DNA of 31,964 nt from JBBSQE01 sp038258095 (GCA_038258095.1 JBBSQE010000009.1:1-31964); one strand, 5' to 3'; positions 1 through 9,043 are shown, counted from the stretch's first letter. Notes: generated by a model from the sequence alone, not told the origin. Numbers and translations: made by a program.

Positions 1-786
1 AGGGAGGCGGGGGCCGAGATCTCGACCGACATGGCGGTCGAGCGGGTCCTTCCGGGCGAGGGCGTGGAGCTCGCGAGCGGGGAGCGCATCGAGGCCGGCA
101 CGGTCGTCTGCAACGCGGACCCCAAGCGGCTGCTCGGGATGCTCGGCGACGACGCGGTCCCACCGGACTACCGCGAGCGCCTGATCAGCTGGGATGTCCG
201 CTCGCCGGTCGTCAAGGTGAACATGGCACTCGGCAGGCTGCCTGCGTTCGAGGCCGAGGCCGCCGGTTTCCAGCACGACCGGGCGATGATCACGGTCACT
301 CTCGGCATCGACGCCGGCCAGGATGCCTTCGAGGCCTGCGGGCGCGGCGAGCCGCGGATCGGCTTCTGCGAGCTCTACTTCCAGACCGCCTACGACGACA
401 CGGCGGCGCCGCCCGGCAAGCACACGATGAGCGCGTTCTGCCAGTACGTGCCCTATGAGCTCTCCCAGGGCACCTGGGACGACCGCCGTGAGGAGATCGG
501 GCGGCTGGTCATCGATGCGATCGCTCCCTATGCGCCCGACGTGGGCGACTGCATCGAGCACATGGATGTCCTCGGCCCGCCTGATATCGAGGAGCGGATC
601 GGCCTGACCGGAGGCAGCATCTTCCAGGGTGGGACGTTGCCGGGCCAGATGTGGGACCGGCGGCTCGAGCCGCGCACCCCGGTGCCCGGCGTCTACCTGT
701 GTGGGGCCGCGACCCATCCCGCCGGGTCGGTGATCGCGCTGAATGGGAGAAATGCCGCCGAGGCCGTCCTCGCGGATAGCCAATAA
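1..786 (+). CDS. Phytoene desaturase-like FAD oxidoreductase (5' end outside window)
   Basis: This is the C-terminal part of an NAD(P)/FAD-dependent amine-oxidase/phytoene-dehydrogenase-type protein. The frame is open from base 1, so the N-terminal dinucleotide-binding domain lies upstream of the window. About 261 residues are visible; full-length relatives are usually near 500. The start shows the family pattern 'GAEIST...V..VLPGEGVELASGE' followed by 'VVCNADPKRLLGML'. The C-terminal FAD-contacting segment 'GVYLCGAATHPAGSVIAL' plus 'NGRNAAEAVL' is clear. Members oxidise carotenoid, retinoid or related hydrophobic substrates; the substrate cannot be told from this fragment and no carotenoid gene is nearby. 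The stop lies 9 bases before the gcvH ATG. The call is at family level only. Confidence 0.8.
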   Translation, partial: REAGAEISTDMAVERVLPGEGVELASGERIEAGTVVCNADPKRLLGMLGDDAVPPDYRERLISWDVRSPVVKVNMALGRLPAFEAEAAGFQHDRAMITVTLGIDAGQDAFEACGRGEPRIGFCELYFQTAYDDTAAPPGKHTMSAFCQYVPYELSQGTWDDRREEIGRLVIDAIAPYAPDVGDCIEHMDVLGPPDIEERIGLTGGSIFQGGTLPGQMWDRRLEPRTPVPGVYLCGAATHPAGSVIALNGRNAAEAVLADSQ

Positions 787-789
787 TGT
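784..789 (+). promoter_or_regulatory. Candidate -10 box (TAATGT) of leaderless gcvH
   Basis: TAATGT overlaps the stop codon of the upstream gene and lies 6 nt before ATG 796. This fits a -10 hexamer whose transcript starts at the start codon. The same arrangement recurs at several genes in this window. No -35 box is recognisable. Confidence 0.4.
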
Positions 790-795
790 GTGGGA

Positions 796-1179
796 ATGGC
801 CGACGCCTCCTATCCCGATGACCTCCGCTACCACCCCGAGCACGACTGGGCGCGGATCGACTCAGACGAAGCTGTGATGGGGATCACCTGGTACGCGCAG
901 GACTCCCTTGGAGAGGTCGTCTTCTACGACCCGCCCGAGGTCGGCTCGACGGTCACCAAGGACTCCTCCTACGCGGAGGTTGAGTCGGTGAAGGCCGTCT
1001 CGGATGTGATCGCGCCCCTGTCGGGCGAGATCACCGAGGTGAACGAGGCGCTCGCCGATCAACCGGAGAAGATCAACGAGGACCCCTACGGGGACGGCTG
1101 GATGGTGAAGATCAGGCTGTCCGACCCCTCCGAGGCGGACTCGCTGCTCGACGCCGGGCGCTACCAGGCTGACCTGTAG
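796..1179 (+). CDS. gcvH: Glycine cleavage system H protein
   Basis: This is the lipoyl carrier of the glycine cleavage complex. It shuttles the aminomethyl group from the P protein to the T protein and is re-oxidised by lipoamide dehydrogenase. The sequence shows 'RYHPEHDWARI', 'GITWYAQDSLGEVVFYDPP' and the lipoylation motif 'EVESVKAVSD'; the modified lysine is about residue 66 from this start. The length of about 127 aa is normal. A GTG at 790 would add two residues. ATG 796 is preferred because a TANNNT hexamer lies 6 nt upstream. gcvPA follows after 14 bases. The T protein (gcvT) and lipoamide dehydrogenase are not in the window. Confidence 0.95.
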   Translation: MADASYPDDLRYHPEHDWARIDSDEAVMGITWYAQDSLGEVVFYDPPEVGSTVTKDSSYAEVESVKAVSDVIAPLSGEITEVNEALADQPEKINEDPYGDGWMVKIRLSDPSEADSLLDAGRYQADL

Positions 1180-1180
1180 C

Positions 1181-1186
1181 TAGCCT
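1181..1186 (+). promoter_or_regulatory. Candidate -10 box (TAGCCT) of leaderless gcvPA
   Basis: TAGCCT is followed by exactly 7 nt and then GTG 1194, which fits transcription starting at the start codon. It falls in the 14-base gap after gcvH. The same hexamer and spacing occur before trpS. Confidence 0.4.
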
Positions 1187-1193
1187 CTCAGGG

Positions 1194-2557
<1,364 letters not shown>

Positions 2558-2561
<4 letters not shown>

Positions 2562-4069
2562 AGGTTGAAATTCCGATGCAGCGCGAGCGGGCGACCACGA
2601 TCTACGAGAAGTCGAAGGCCGGGCGCCGCGCCGCCGTCCTGCCCGAGGGCGGCGTACCCGAGACCCCGATCGCCGACCTGATCCCCCAGAACCTCCTCCG
2701 CTCGGAGCCCCCGAAGCTCCCGGAGATCGCCGAACCGGAGATCGTCCGCCACTACAACCGGCTCTCGCGGCGGAACTTCGATCTCGACTCGGGCTTCTAC
2801 CCGCTCGGCTCCTGCACCATGAAGCACAACCCCCGGCTGAACGAGCGCGTCGCGGCGCTTCCCGGCCATGCTCGCCTGCATCCCGCCCAGGACCCGCACC
2901 GCGCGCAGGGCGCCCTGGAACTGATGTACCTGCTGCAGCAGTCGCTCTCGGAGATCTGCGGCCTGCCTCATGTCAGCCTCCAGCCGTCCGCCGGCTCCCA
3001 CGGCGAGCTCGCCGGCCTGCTGCTGACCCGCGCCTACCACGCCGATCGTGGCGAGGAGCGAACCAAGGTCCTCACTCCAGACACCGCCCACGGCACCAAC
3101 CCGGCATCGGTGACGATGGCGGGCTACGAGGTCGTCAAGGTCGCGACGAACCCGGACGGCAGCGTCGACATGGACGACCTCCGCGAGAAGGTCACCGATG
3201 ACGTTGCCTGTCTGATGCTGACCAACCCGAACACCCTCGGGCTGTTCGACGAGAACATCGAGGAGATGGCGTCGCTCGTCCACGGAGTCGGCGGGACGCT
3301 CTACTACGACGGCGCGAACCTGAACGCGGTGATGGGCAAGTCACGGCCCGGGGACATGGGCTTCGACATCGTCCACCTGAACCTCCACAAGTCGTTCAGT
3401 CAGCCGCACGGAGGAGGGGGCCCGGGCGCCGGCCCGATCGCCGTCTCCGAGCGGATCGAGCCGTTCCTGCCGCGCCCCCAGGTCGTGCGGCGAGAAGCCC
3501 AGAACGGCTCCGACACGGCCTTCTTCGACCTCGACCTCGACCGGCCGAAGTCGATCGGCCGCCTGCGCGGCTTCCAGGGCAACTTCGGCGTGTTCGTTCG
3601 CTCCTACGCCTACATCCTGTCCCTGGGCGGCGACGGCCTGACCGAGGCGTCCGAGACGGCGGTCCTGAACGCGAACTACCTGAAGGCGCTTCTCGCGGAG
3701 GGGCGAGCCGGCGAGCAGCTTCCGATCGCCTTCGAACGCCATTGCATGCACGAGTTCGTCCTGTCCGGCGCCCCGATGAAGAAGAACCTCGGTCTGAAGA
3801 CGCTCGACCTGGCCAAGCGCCTGCTCGACTTCGGCTTCCATCCGCCGACGGTCTACTTTCCGCTCCTGGTCGACGAGGCCCTGATGGTCGAGCCCACCGA
3901 GACCGAGACGAAGGAGTCGCTCGACGCCTTCGCTGATGCCGTGGAGCAGATTCTCGAGGAGGGCGAGTCCGACCCCGAGGTCGCCCGCAACGCCCCCTAC
4001 TCGACCCCGGTGCGGCGACTCGACGAGGTCCGCGCGACCCGTCACCCGGTGGTTCGCCAGCCGCTTTGA
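2558..4069 (+). CDS. gcvPB: Glycine dehydrogenase (decarboxylating) subunit 2
   Basis: This is the PLP-binding subunit of the glycine cleavage P protein. The motif 'VHLNLHKSFSQPHGGGGPG' holds the Schiff-base lysine at about residue 278. Other landmarks are 'SGFYPLGSCTMKHNPRLNE' and 'DTAHGTNPASVTMAGY'. At 503 residues it is typical for the split enzyme; the fused bacterial and eukaryotic form is about 950. Together with gcvPA and gcvH it supplies two of the four activities of the complex. The 3' end overlaps the TTG start of purU (TTGA), which places the C1-folate deformylase in the same transcript. Confidence 0.96.
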
Positions 4070-4875
4070 GGCTGATCCTCTCCTGTCCGGACCGCCCCGG
4101 CCTTGTCGCCGCCGTCGCCGAGTTCCTCGCCTCACGCGGGCTCAACATCACCGATGTCGACCAGCACTCCTCGGAAGCCGGCCGCTTCTACATGAGGATG
4201 GTGTTCGAGCCGCCGGAGGCTGATGCGGCAGACGGTCTCGCCTCCGACTTCAATGCCGAGGTCGCTCGCCCGAACGAGATGGGGTACCGGCTGACGGGGG
4301 CAGGCGAGCGGAGGCGGGTCGTCGTGATGGTTTCGAAGCCGGCACACTGCCTGCGGGAGCTGCTGTGGCGCTTCGACGGCGGCGATCTCCCCGGGTCCCT
4401 CGTCGACGTCATCTCCAATCACCCCGACCACCGCGAGGAGGTCGAGCGGCTGGGGATCCCCTACGCGCAGTTGCTCTCGGAGGGGGAGATCCTCGAGCGG
4501 ATCGGCGGGAGCGCTGATCTCGTCGTCCTCGCGCGCTACATGCAGATTCTCAGCGGCGACTTTCTCGAGCGCGTCGGCTGTCCGGTGATCAACATCCACC
4601 ACAGCTTCCTGCCCTCGTTTGCGGGGGCCGAGCCCTATCGACGCGCCCAGGACCGCGGCGTCAAGCTGATCGGCGCCACCGCCCATTACGTGACCGAGGA
4701 GCTCGACGCGGGCCCGATCATCGAGCAGGACACGGCCCGCGTCTCTCACCGCGACGAGCTGGGGGAGCTGGTGCGAATCGGCGAGGAGATCGAGCGCTCG
4801 GTCCTGACCCGCGCGGTGCGAGCCCATCTGGAGGACCGGGTGATCGTCGACGGGAACCGCACCGTCGTTCTGTGA
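4066..4875 (+). CDS. purU: Formyltetrahydrofolate deformylase
   Basis: This enzyme hydrolyses 10-formyl-THF to THF and formate, balancing the C1-folate pool and regenerating THF that glycine cleavage needs. Residues 1-75 form an ACT domain ('LSCPDRPGLVAAVAEFL'). Residues 83-269 form the formyltransferase fold, with catalytic Asn176 and His178 in 'VINIHHSFLPSF' and Asp214 in 'EELDAGPIIEQD'. The 'HHSFLPSF.GAEPY' signature separates PurU from PurN. The start is TTG 4066, overlapping the gcvPB stop; it is chosen because the ACT domain begins at once ('MRLILSCPDRPG'). The length of 269 aa is slightly short of the usual 280-290. Co-transcription with gcvP fits C1 homeostasis. Confidence 0.93.
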   Translation: MRLILSCPDRPGLVAAVAEFLASRGLNITDVDQHSSEAGRFYMRMVFEPPEADAADGLASDFNAEVARPNEMGYRLTGAGERRRVVVMVSKPAHCLRELLWRFDGGDLPGSLVDVISNHPDHREEVERLGIPYAQLLSEGEILERIGGSADLVVLARYMQILSGDFLERVGCPVINIHHSFLPSFAGAEPYRRAQDRGVKLIGATAHYVTEELDAGPIIEQDTARVSHRDELGELVRIGEEIERSVLTRAVRAHLEDRVIVDGNRTVVL

Positions 4876-4885
4876 AGATGCCCGC

Positions 4886-5034
4886 ATGAGCCCGGACCGC
4901 GAAGTCATCACCGCCGAGGGCGCCCCGTCCGCTGCTGCGGCCTACAGGGTGCCCCGCCGGCCCGAGCCGCAATCGGGGTCACCGAGCTGCCTCGCGGCGC
5001 CGCAGTGATGATCGACGCGATCGTCGCAATCTGA
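4886..5034 (+). pseudogene. ridA remnant with large internal deletion
   Basis: Two ends of a RidA (enamine/imine deaminase) gene lie side by side. From ATG 4886 the frame reads 'REVITAEGAPSAAAAY', matching the RidA N-terminus (consensus like 'REVI.T..AP.AIGPYSQA'). From about 4948, in another frame, it reads 'TELPRGAAVMIDAIVAI' and stops at TGA 5032-5034, matching the RidA C-terminus ('LPRGA.VEIDAIA'). Only 149 bp remain of an expected 375-400 bp; the junction is near 4946 and changes frame. The N-terminal frame runs on to a stop at 5006-5008 (40 aa). I infer an internal deletion of roughly 75-80 codons. It is unlikely to be functional. Confidence 0.7.
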
Positions 5035-5061
5035 AGCCGAAATCGTCGCAATCTAAGCCGA
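5020..5061. repeat. Imperfect 21-bp tandem duplication at the end of ligD-pol
   Basis: The unit atcgtcgcaatctgaagccga (5020-5040) is repeated at 5042-5061 with one G missing. The first copy contains the end of the ridA remnant. The second contains the TAG stop (complement of 5053-5055) and the last two codons of the polymerase gene. The missing G is what creates that stop in the second copy. It looks like a local slippage duplication. Confidence 0.75.
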
Positions 5062-5988
5062 GGTGAAGTCGCTCAGGTCCGGCAGTTTCTGCTTGCGCTC
5101 ACTGACCGGCTCGAACAGGTCCCCGTGCTCGTCCACGCGCTCTAGGACGTCGGGTGCCTGGAAGACGAGGCGACCGGCGTCGCCTGCGTCGGGGGCGGCC
5201 TCCACCTCGTCCCAGGTGACCGGAGTCGACACCGTCGGGCGCTCCCGCGCCCGCATCGAGTAGACGGAGATCGTCGTCTTTCGCTGGTGGTTCTGGGACC
5301 AGTCGACGAAGACCTTGCCCTTGCGGTCGGCCTTCAGCATCTTCGAGACGACCTCGTCCGGAGTCTGCTTCTCGAGCAGCTGTGCGATCGCCTTGGCGAA
5401 CGGCTTCGTCTCGTCGTAGTCCGTCGTCGTGTTCAGCGGGACGTAGACCTGGAGGCCCTTCGAGCCCGAGGTCTTGGGGAAGCACTCGAGGTCGAAGTGG
5501 CCGAAGAGCTCACGCAGGCGTAGCCCCACCCGGCAGCAATCGAGGACATCGGCCGGGGGGCCGGGGTCGAGGTCGAAGGCGAGGACGGTCGGCTGGAGCG
5601 GCTTCTTCGCGAGTGAGAGCGAAGGGTGGAGCTCGAGCGATCCGAGCTGGGCCATCCAGACGAGCGTCGGCCGGCCATCGCAACAGCAGAAGTCGATCTC
5701 ACCGGCCCGGGGGCCGGCCGAGACGCGGACGGTTTTCACCCAGTCGGGCCGGTGCTTGGGGCAGCGCTTCTCGTAGAACGACTTCTTCGTGTCCTCGACG
5801 CCCTCGGGGAATCGGTTCAGCGTGACGGCGCGCCCCGCGAGGTGGGGCACCATCACCGGTGCGATCTTCGCGTAGTAGTCGACGACCTGGCCCTTGGTGA
5901 AGCCGGTCGAGGGGTAGAGCACCTTCTCGAGGTTCGAGAGCTTCAGCTCGCGGCCGTCGACCTCGACGATGCGCTCGGTGCGGGCCAA
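5053..5988 (-). CDS. LigD-type NHEJ polymerase domain protein (stand-alone PolDom)
   Basis: This is an archaeo-eukaryotic-primase-fold polymerase of bacterial non-homologous end joining, which fills in or adds nucleotides at breaks held by Ku. The N-terminus 'LSNLEKVLYPSTGFTKGQV' and 'FYEKRCPKHRPDWV' are typical. Catalytic metal ligands are Asp139 and Asp141 in 'AFDLDPGP' and probably Asp229 in 'KVFVDWSQN'; His121 is in 'LELHPS'. In 'KTSGSKGLQVYVPL' residue 180 is Gln where full-length LigD proteins usually have His. At 311 residues it holds the polymerase module only; ligase and nuclease domains are absent. It lies 9 bases downstream of ku, so it is probably co-transcribed. The stop is formed within a tandem duplication. 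Confidence 0.9.
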   Translation of the reverse strand: MARTERIVEVDGRELKLSNLEKVLYPSTGFTKGQVVDYYAKIAPVMVPHLAGRAVTLNRFPEGVEDTKKSFYEKRCPKHRPDWVKTVRVSAGPRAGEIDFCCCDGRPTLVWMAQLGSLELHPSLSLAKKPLQPTVLAFDLDPGPPADVLDCCRVGLRLRELFGHFDLECFPKTSGSKGLQVYVPLNTTTDYDETKPFAKAIAQLLEKQTPDEVVSKMLKADRKGKVFVDWSQNHQRKTTISVYSMRARERPTVSTPVTWDEVEAAPDAGDAGRLVFQAPDVLERVDEHGDLFEPVSERKQKLPDLSDFTSA

Positions 5989-5997
5989 GCCGCTGCC

Positions 5998-6861
5998 CTA
6001 CTTGGAGCCGGACTTGGCCTTGGGCTTGGCCTTCGGCTTCGCCTTGGATGCCGGCTTGCGCTTCGGCTTGGACTTCTGTCCGCGGACCGCTGCAATCGAC
6101 TCCTCGAGGGCCGCCATCAGATCCGGCGCCTTCGTCGGTTCCGGCTCCTCCGAAGCTGACTGGACGACGTCCTTGCCGTCGGCCTTCTGCTCGATCCGAG
6201 ACAGCAGCTCCTCGCGGTATTCGTCCTTGTAATTGGTGGCGTCGAAGTCGCCGGTGAGTGACTCGATGAGCTGCTCGGCCATCTCGATCTCGCGCTTCGC
6301 GACCTTCGGCTTCGACTGGGGGAGGACGTCGTCGAGCTCAGAGGGCGCCACGACCTCGTCGGCGAAGCGCATCGTCGTCATCGTCAGGACGTTGTCCTTG
6401 GCACGGATCGCCGCGAGGTTCTCGCGGCTCCTGAGCACGAAGCGCGCGATCGCTGCGCGCCCCGAGGACTCCATCGCCGACGCGAGCAGGGAGTAGGCCT
6501 TCTCGGCGCCGTCGGCCGGGCCCAGGTAGTAGGGGTTCTCGAAGTAGATCGGATCGATCTCGCCGATCTCGACGAAGTCCTGGATGTCGATCGAGCGGGT
6601 CTTGGCGGGGTCGAGCTCCGCAAGCTCGTCCTTGGTGAAGGTCACGTAGTTGCCCTTGGTGATCTCGTAGCCCTTGATGATCTCGTCGTAGGAGACCTCT
6701 TCGTCGGTGCCCTCGGCGACCCGCCTGTGCTTGACGCGGGCCTTGTCGGACTCGCGCAGCTCGTTGAAGCGGATCGTCTTCCGGGACACGGCGGAGTAGA
6801 GCTTCACGGGGACGTTGAGAAGCCCGAAGGAGATGGTTCCTGACCAGATCGCGCGTGCCAT
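5998..6861 (-). CDS. ku: Non-homologous end joining protein Ku
   Basis: This is the homodimeric ring protein that binds DNA double-strand ends and recruits LigD-family enzymes. The N-terminus 'ARAIWSGTISFGLLNVPVKL' is diagnostic, followed by 'FNELRESDKARVKHRRV' and 'YEITKGNYVTFTKDEL'. The beta-barrel core runs to about residue 250. Residues 262-287 form a Lys/Ala/Pro tail with repeated 'KPKAK', like the basic C-terminal extensions of some actinobacterial Ku proteins that help DNA binding. It is first in a two-gene minus-strand unit with the polymerase gene and divergent from trpS across 80 bases. ATG 6861 is preferred because the conserved N-terminus starts there. Confidence 0.96.
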   Translation of the reverse strand: MARAIWSGTISFGLLNVPVKLYSAVSRKTIRFNELRESDKARVKHRRVAEGTDEEVSYDEIIKGYEITKGNYVTFTKDELAELDPAKTRSIDIQDFVEIGEIDPIYFENPYYLGPADGAEKAYSLLASAMESSGRAAIARFVLRSRENLAAIRAKDNVLTMTTMRFADEVVAPSELDDVLPQSKPKVAKREIEMAEQLIESLTGDFDATNYKDEYREELLSRIEQKADGKDVVQSASEEPEPTKAPDLMAALEESIAAVRGQKSKPKRKPASKAKPKAKPKAKSGSK

Positions 6862-6868
6862 CGGAGTG

Positions 6869-6874
6869 ATTCTT
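6869..6874 (-). promoter_or_regulatory. Weak candidate -10 box (AAGAAT) for ku
   Basis: On the minus strand AAGAAT lies 7 nt before the ku ATG, the same spacing as the TANNNT boxes elsewhere in this window. It matches TATAAT at 4 of 6 positions. It lies in the 80-base ku-trpS divergent gap. Confidence 0.25.
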
Positions 6875-6928
6875 CCAGACCCCTACCCGTTGCCCTGCGG
6901 GGCGACACCGGGCGCAGCGGTTCTTGCG

Positions 6929-6934
6929 TAGCCT
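6929..6934 (+). promoter_or_regulatory. Candidate -10 box (TAGCCT) of leaderless trpS
   Basis: TAGCCT followed by exactly 7 nt precedes ATG 6942. The arrangement is identical to the one before gcvPA. It leaves no room for a T-box or other leader. Confidence 0.45.
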
Positions 6935-6941
6935 GAGGCGG

Positions 6942-7937
6942 ATGACCTCGATCTTCTCCGGCATCCAGCCGACCGGCGCCAAGCACCTCGGCAACTACAT
7001 CGGGGCCATTCGCCAGTACGTGGAGGGCCAGGACCGGGCGGATCCGGCGATCTACTGCATCGTCGACCTGCACGCGACAACCGTCGCCTACGACCCCGGC
7101 GACCTGCGCGAGCGCGTGTACGACACGACCGCGATCCTGCTCGCCGCGGGCCTCGATCCCGCGCGCTGCATCCTCTTTCGCCAGTCAGACGTCCGCGAGC
7201 ACACCGAGCTGGCCTGGCTCCTCTCGGCCGTCACAGCCCACGGCGACCTCAACCGGATGACGCAGTTCAAGGAGAAGTCCGCGAAGCAGCGCGAGCTCGT
7301 CTCGGCCGGCCTCTTCGTCTACCCGGTGCTGATGGCGGCCGACGTGCTCGCCTACCGGGTGAGCGAAGTCCCGGTCGGCGAGGACCAGCTCCAGCACGTC
7401 GAGCTGATGCGCGACATCGCGATCCGCTTCAACGAGCGTTTCGGGCAGACCCTCATCGTTCCGGAACACCGCCTTCCCGAGGTCGGCGCGCGGATCATGG
7501 ATCTCCAGGAGCCGGATCGGAAGATGTCGACGACGGTGGGCGGTGAGTCAGGGAGGGTCTACGTCCTCGACGAGCCGGCGGCGATCATGAAGAAGTTCGG
7601 GAGCGCCGTCACGGACTCGGGGCGCGAGGTCGTCCGCGGCCCCGAGAAGCCCGGCATCTCGAACCTGATCGACATCGCCGCCGCCGTGCGTGGCGTGGTA
7701 CCGGAGGAGATCGAGGGTGAGTTCGAGGGCGCGGGCTATGGCGACTTCAAGAAGGCCGTCGGCCAGGCCGTCGTCGACTATCTGGCGCCGGTGCGCGAAC
7801 GCTACGGTGAGATCAGGGGCGACGAGGCGGAGTTGGAGCGGATCCTCGCCGACGGCGCGGGCCGCGCCCGTGAGATCGCCGCGGGGACGGTCGCCGAGGT
7901 CCGCGATGCGATGGGAATCGGCCTGAACCGCAACTAG
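6942..7937 (+). CDS. trpS: Tryptophanyl-tRNA synthetase
   Basis: This is a class I aminoacyl-tRNA synthetase that charges tRNA-Trp. The HIGH-type signature appears as 'PTGAKHLGNYIG' (residues 10-21) and the KMSKS-type loop as 'KMSTT' (residues 194-198). 'GDLNRMTQFKEKSAKQ' and 'YPVLMAADVLAY' are typical TrpS blocks. The length of 331 aa is normal. ATG 6942 is chosen over an in-frame TTG at 6924 because the conserved N-terminus 'TSIFSGIQPTG' begins there and a -10-like box occupies the bases between. It stands upstream of the secreted repeat protein and the scp/aro cluster, with its own likely promoter. Confidence 0.96.
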   Translation: MTSIFSGIQPTGAKHLGNYIGAIRQYVEGQDRADPAIYCIVDLHATTVAYDPGDLRERVYDTTAILLAAGLDPARCILFRQSDVREHTELAWLLSAVTAHGDLNRMTQFKEKSAKQRELVSAGLFVYPVLMAADVLAYRVSEVPVGEDQLQHVELMRDIAIRFNERFGQTLIVPEHRLPEVGARIMDLQEPDRKMSTTVGGESGRVYVLDEPAAIMKKFGSAVTDSGREVVRGPEKPGISNLIDIAAAVRGVVPEEIEGEFEGAGYGDFKKAVGQAVVDYLAPVRERYGEIRGDEAELERILADGAGRAREIAAGTVAEVRDAMGIGLNRN

Positions 7938-7973
7938 GCGGCGCGAGGGCTGTTCGGAATAGGTACCGTGCTC

Positions 7974-8005
7974 AATACTGGGTATTTGGCGGACGACGAA
8001 AGGGA
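7974..8005 (+). promoter_or_regulatory. AT-rich patch with small palindrome and SD before the secreted-protein gene
   Basis: Within the 73-base gap after trpS, AATAC-TGG-GTATT (7974-7986) is a perfect 5-bp inverted repeat in an unusually AT-rich patch. It could be part of a promoter or operator. AAAGGGA (7999-8005) is a good Shine-Dalgarno sequence 5 nt before ATG 8011. No convincing -35/-10 pair was found. Confidence 0.3.
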
Positions 8006-8010
8006 CGTGC

Positions 8011-9012
8011 ATGAAGGCGAGAGGGAACTTGCGAAGGATGAGGCTTGCCGCTTTGGGCTGCCTCGCGATCGGTCTGATCGGCACTGCGTCGGCGCAGGCT
8101 TCGATTCCCCTCTCGGGAGCCGTTGCGCGCCCGCTCGACACGACCGAGCAGAACGCCACCTCGCACTTCCACCTCCATCTCAATCTCGGCGGCTCCGAGC
8201 ACATCAAGGATTTCCGGACCGAGCTCGCGCCCGGGATCGGCAATGACCTCAGCCACCCGCTCTGCTCGCCGGCGGCCTTCAAGCAGGACGCCTGTCCGGC
8301 CAACTCGCGGGTGGGATCGACCACCGTCAACGTCTCCATCGGCGGCATCGTGCCCCAGGACATCTCCGGCCGCCTCTACTACGTTGACCAGGACCTCGCC
8401 GCGGGATTCGTGCTGCCGGGCATCGGGATCATCCTCGACAGCCCGCCTCCGGCCCCCAAGGCCTACCAGCGGGGCCGCACCGAGATCGACCAGAAGCGCG
8501 GCGGCACCAGCAACGTGGTTGAGAACTTCCCGACCAGCTCGGGCGGGCTCATAGACCTCCCGCTGCGGATCAACTCGCTTGACATCGTGCTGAACCCGGA
8601 CTTCTACCGCAATCCTCCGACCTGCCGTGAGGCGACGAGCAACTTCATCGTCACGAGCTACGAGGACCCCGGAAACCCCACCGAGGTCAGCGACTCCTTC
8701 CTGCCGACCGGCTGTGCGCCGAGGGAGTTGCCGACTTGCGCCAAGCGGCAGGCGACTATCGTCGGCACCAACCGGAGCGATCACCTCAAGGGGACCCGTG
8801 GGCGCGACGTGATCGTCGGCCTCGGGGGCAACGACACCATCCGCGGTCTCGGAGGCAACGACATCATCTGCGGCAACCGGGGCAACGACCGGCTGATCGG
8901 CGCCCGGGGCCGCGACCTGCTCGTCGGCGGGGCCGGTCGCGATGTGCTCCTGGGCGGCCCGGGCAGGGATCGCCTCTACGGCGGTCCGGGCAGGGACAGG
9001 CAGCGCCAGTAG
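8011..9012 (+). CDS. Secreted protein with C-terminal Ca-binding-type glycine/aspartate repeats
   Basis: The function is unknown. Residues 1-30 look like a Sec signal peptide: a basic start, the hydrophobic run 'LAALGCLAIGLIG', and 'ASAQA' with possible cleavage after 28 or 30. The mature N-terminal domain (about 35-245) contains 'GGSEHIKDFRTELAPG' and 'CPANSRVGSTTVNVSIGG', a pattern I associate with abundant secreted Thermoleophilia proteins. Residues 250-333 carry about seven nonapeptide-like repeats ('GLGGNDTIRGLGGNDII', 'GGAGRDVLLGGPGRDRL') resembling hemolysin-type Ca-binding repeats. Many repeats have GRD where GND or GxD is usual. An AAAGGGA SD supports ATG 8011. It is not obviously linked to its neighbours and may act at the cell surface or be released. 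Confidence 0.75.
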   Translation: MKARGNLRRMRLAALGCLAIGLIGTASAQASIPLSGAVARPLDTTEQNATSHFHLHLNLGGSEHIKDFRTELAPGIGNDLSHPLCSPAAFKQDACPANSRVGSTTVNVSIGGIVPQDISGRLYYVDQDLAAGFVLPGIGIILDSPPPAPKAYQRGRTEIDQKRGGTSNVVENFPTSSGGLIDLPLRINSLDIVLNPDFYRNPPTCREATSNFIVTSYEDPGNPTEVSDSFLPTGCAPRELPTCAKRQATIVGTNRSDHLKGTRGRDVIVGLGGNDTIRGLGGNDIICGNRGNDRLIGARGRDLLVGGAGRDVLLGGPGRDRLYGGPGRDRQRQ

Positions 9013-9043
9013 GGCGGGGCGTCGAGGCGGCCGAGCGCCGCTC

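Noticed and set aside
787..1193. Possible glycine riboswitch for the gcv genes
   Set aside because: Gaps before gcvH and gcvPA are under 15 bases, so there is no space for the aptamer.
4876..5052. A new small gene of 40 codons from ATG 4886
   Set aside because: Its first half matches the RidA N-terminus and the RidA C-terminus follows in another frame, so a gene remnant is the simpler reading.
6862..6941. Possible T-box leader for trpS
   Set aside because: Only 80 bases separate ku and trpS, with a -10-like box 7 nt from the ATG; no T-box sequence (TGGNACCGCG-like) is present.
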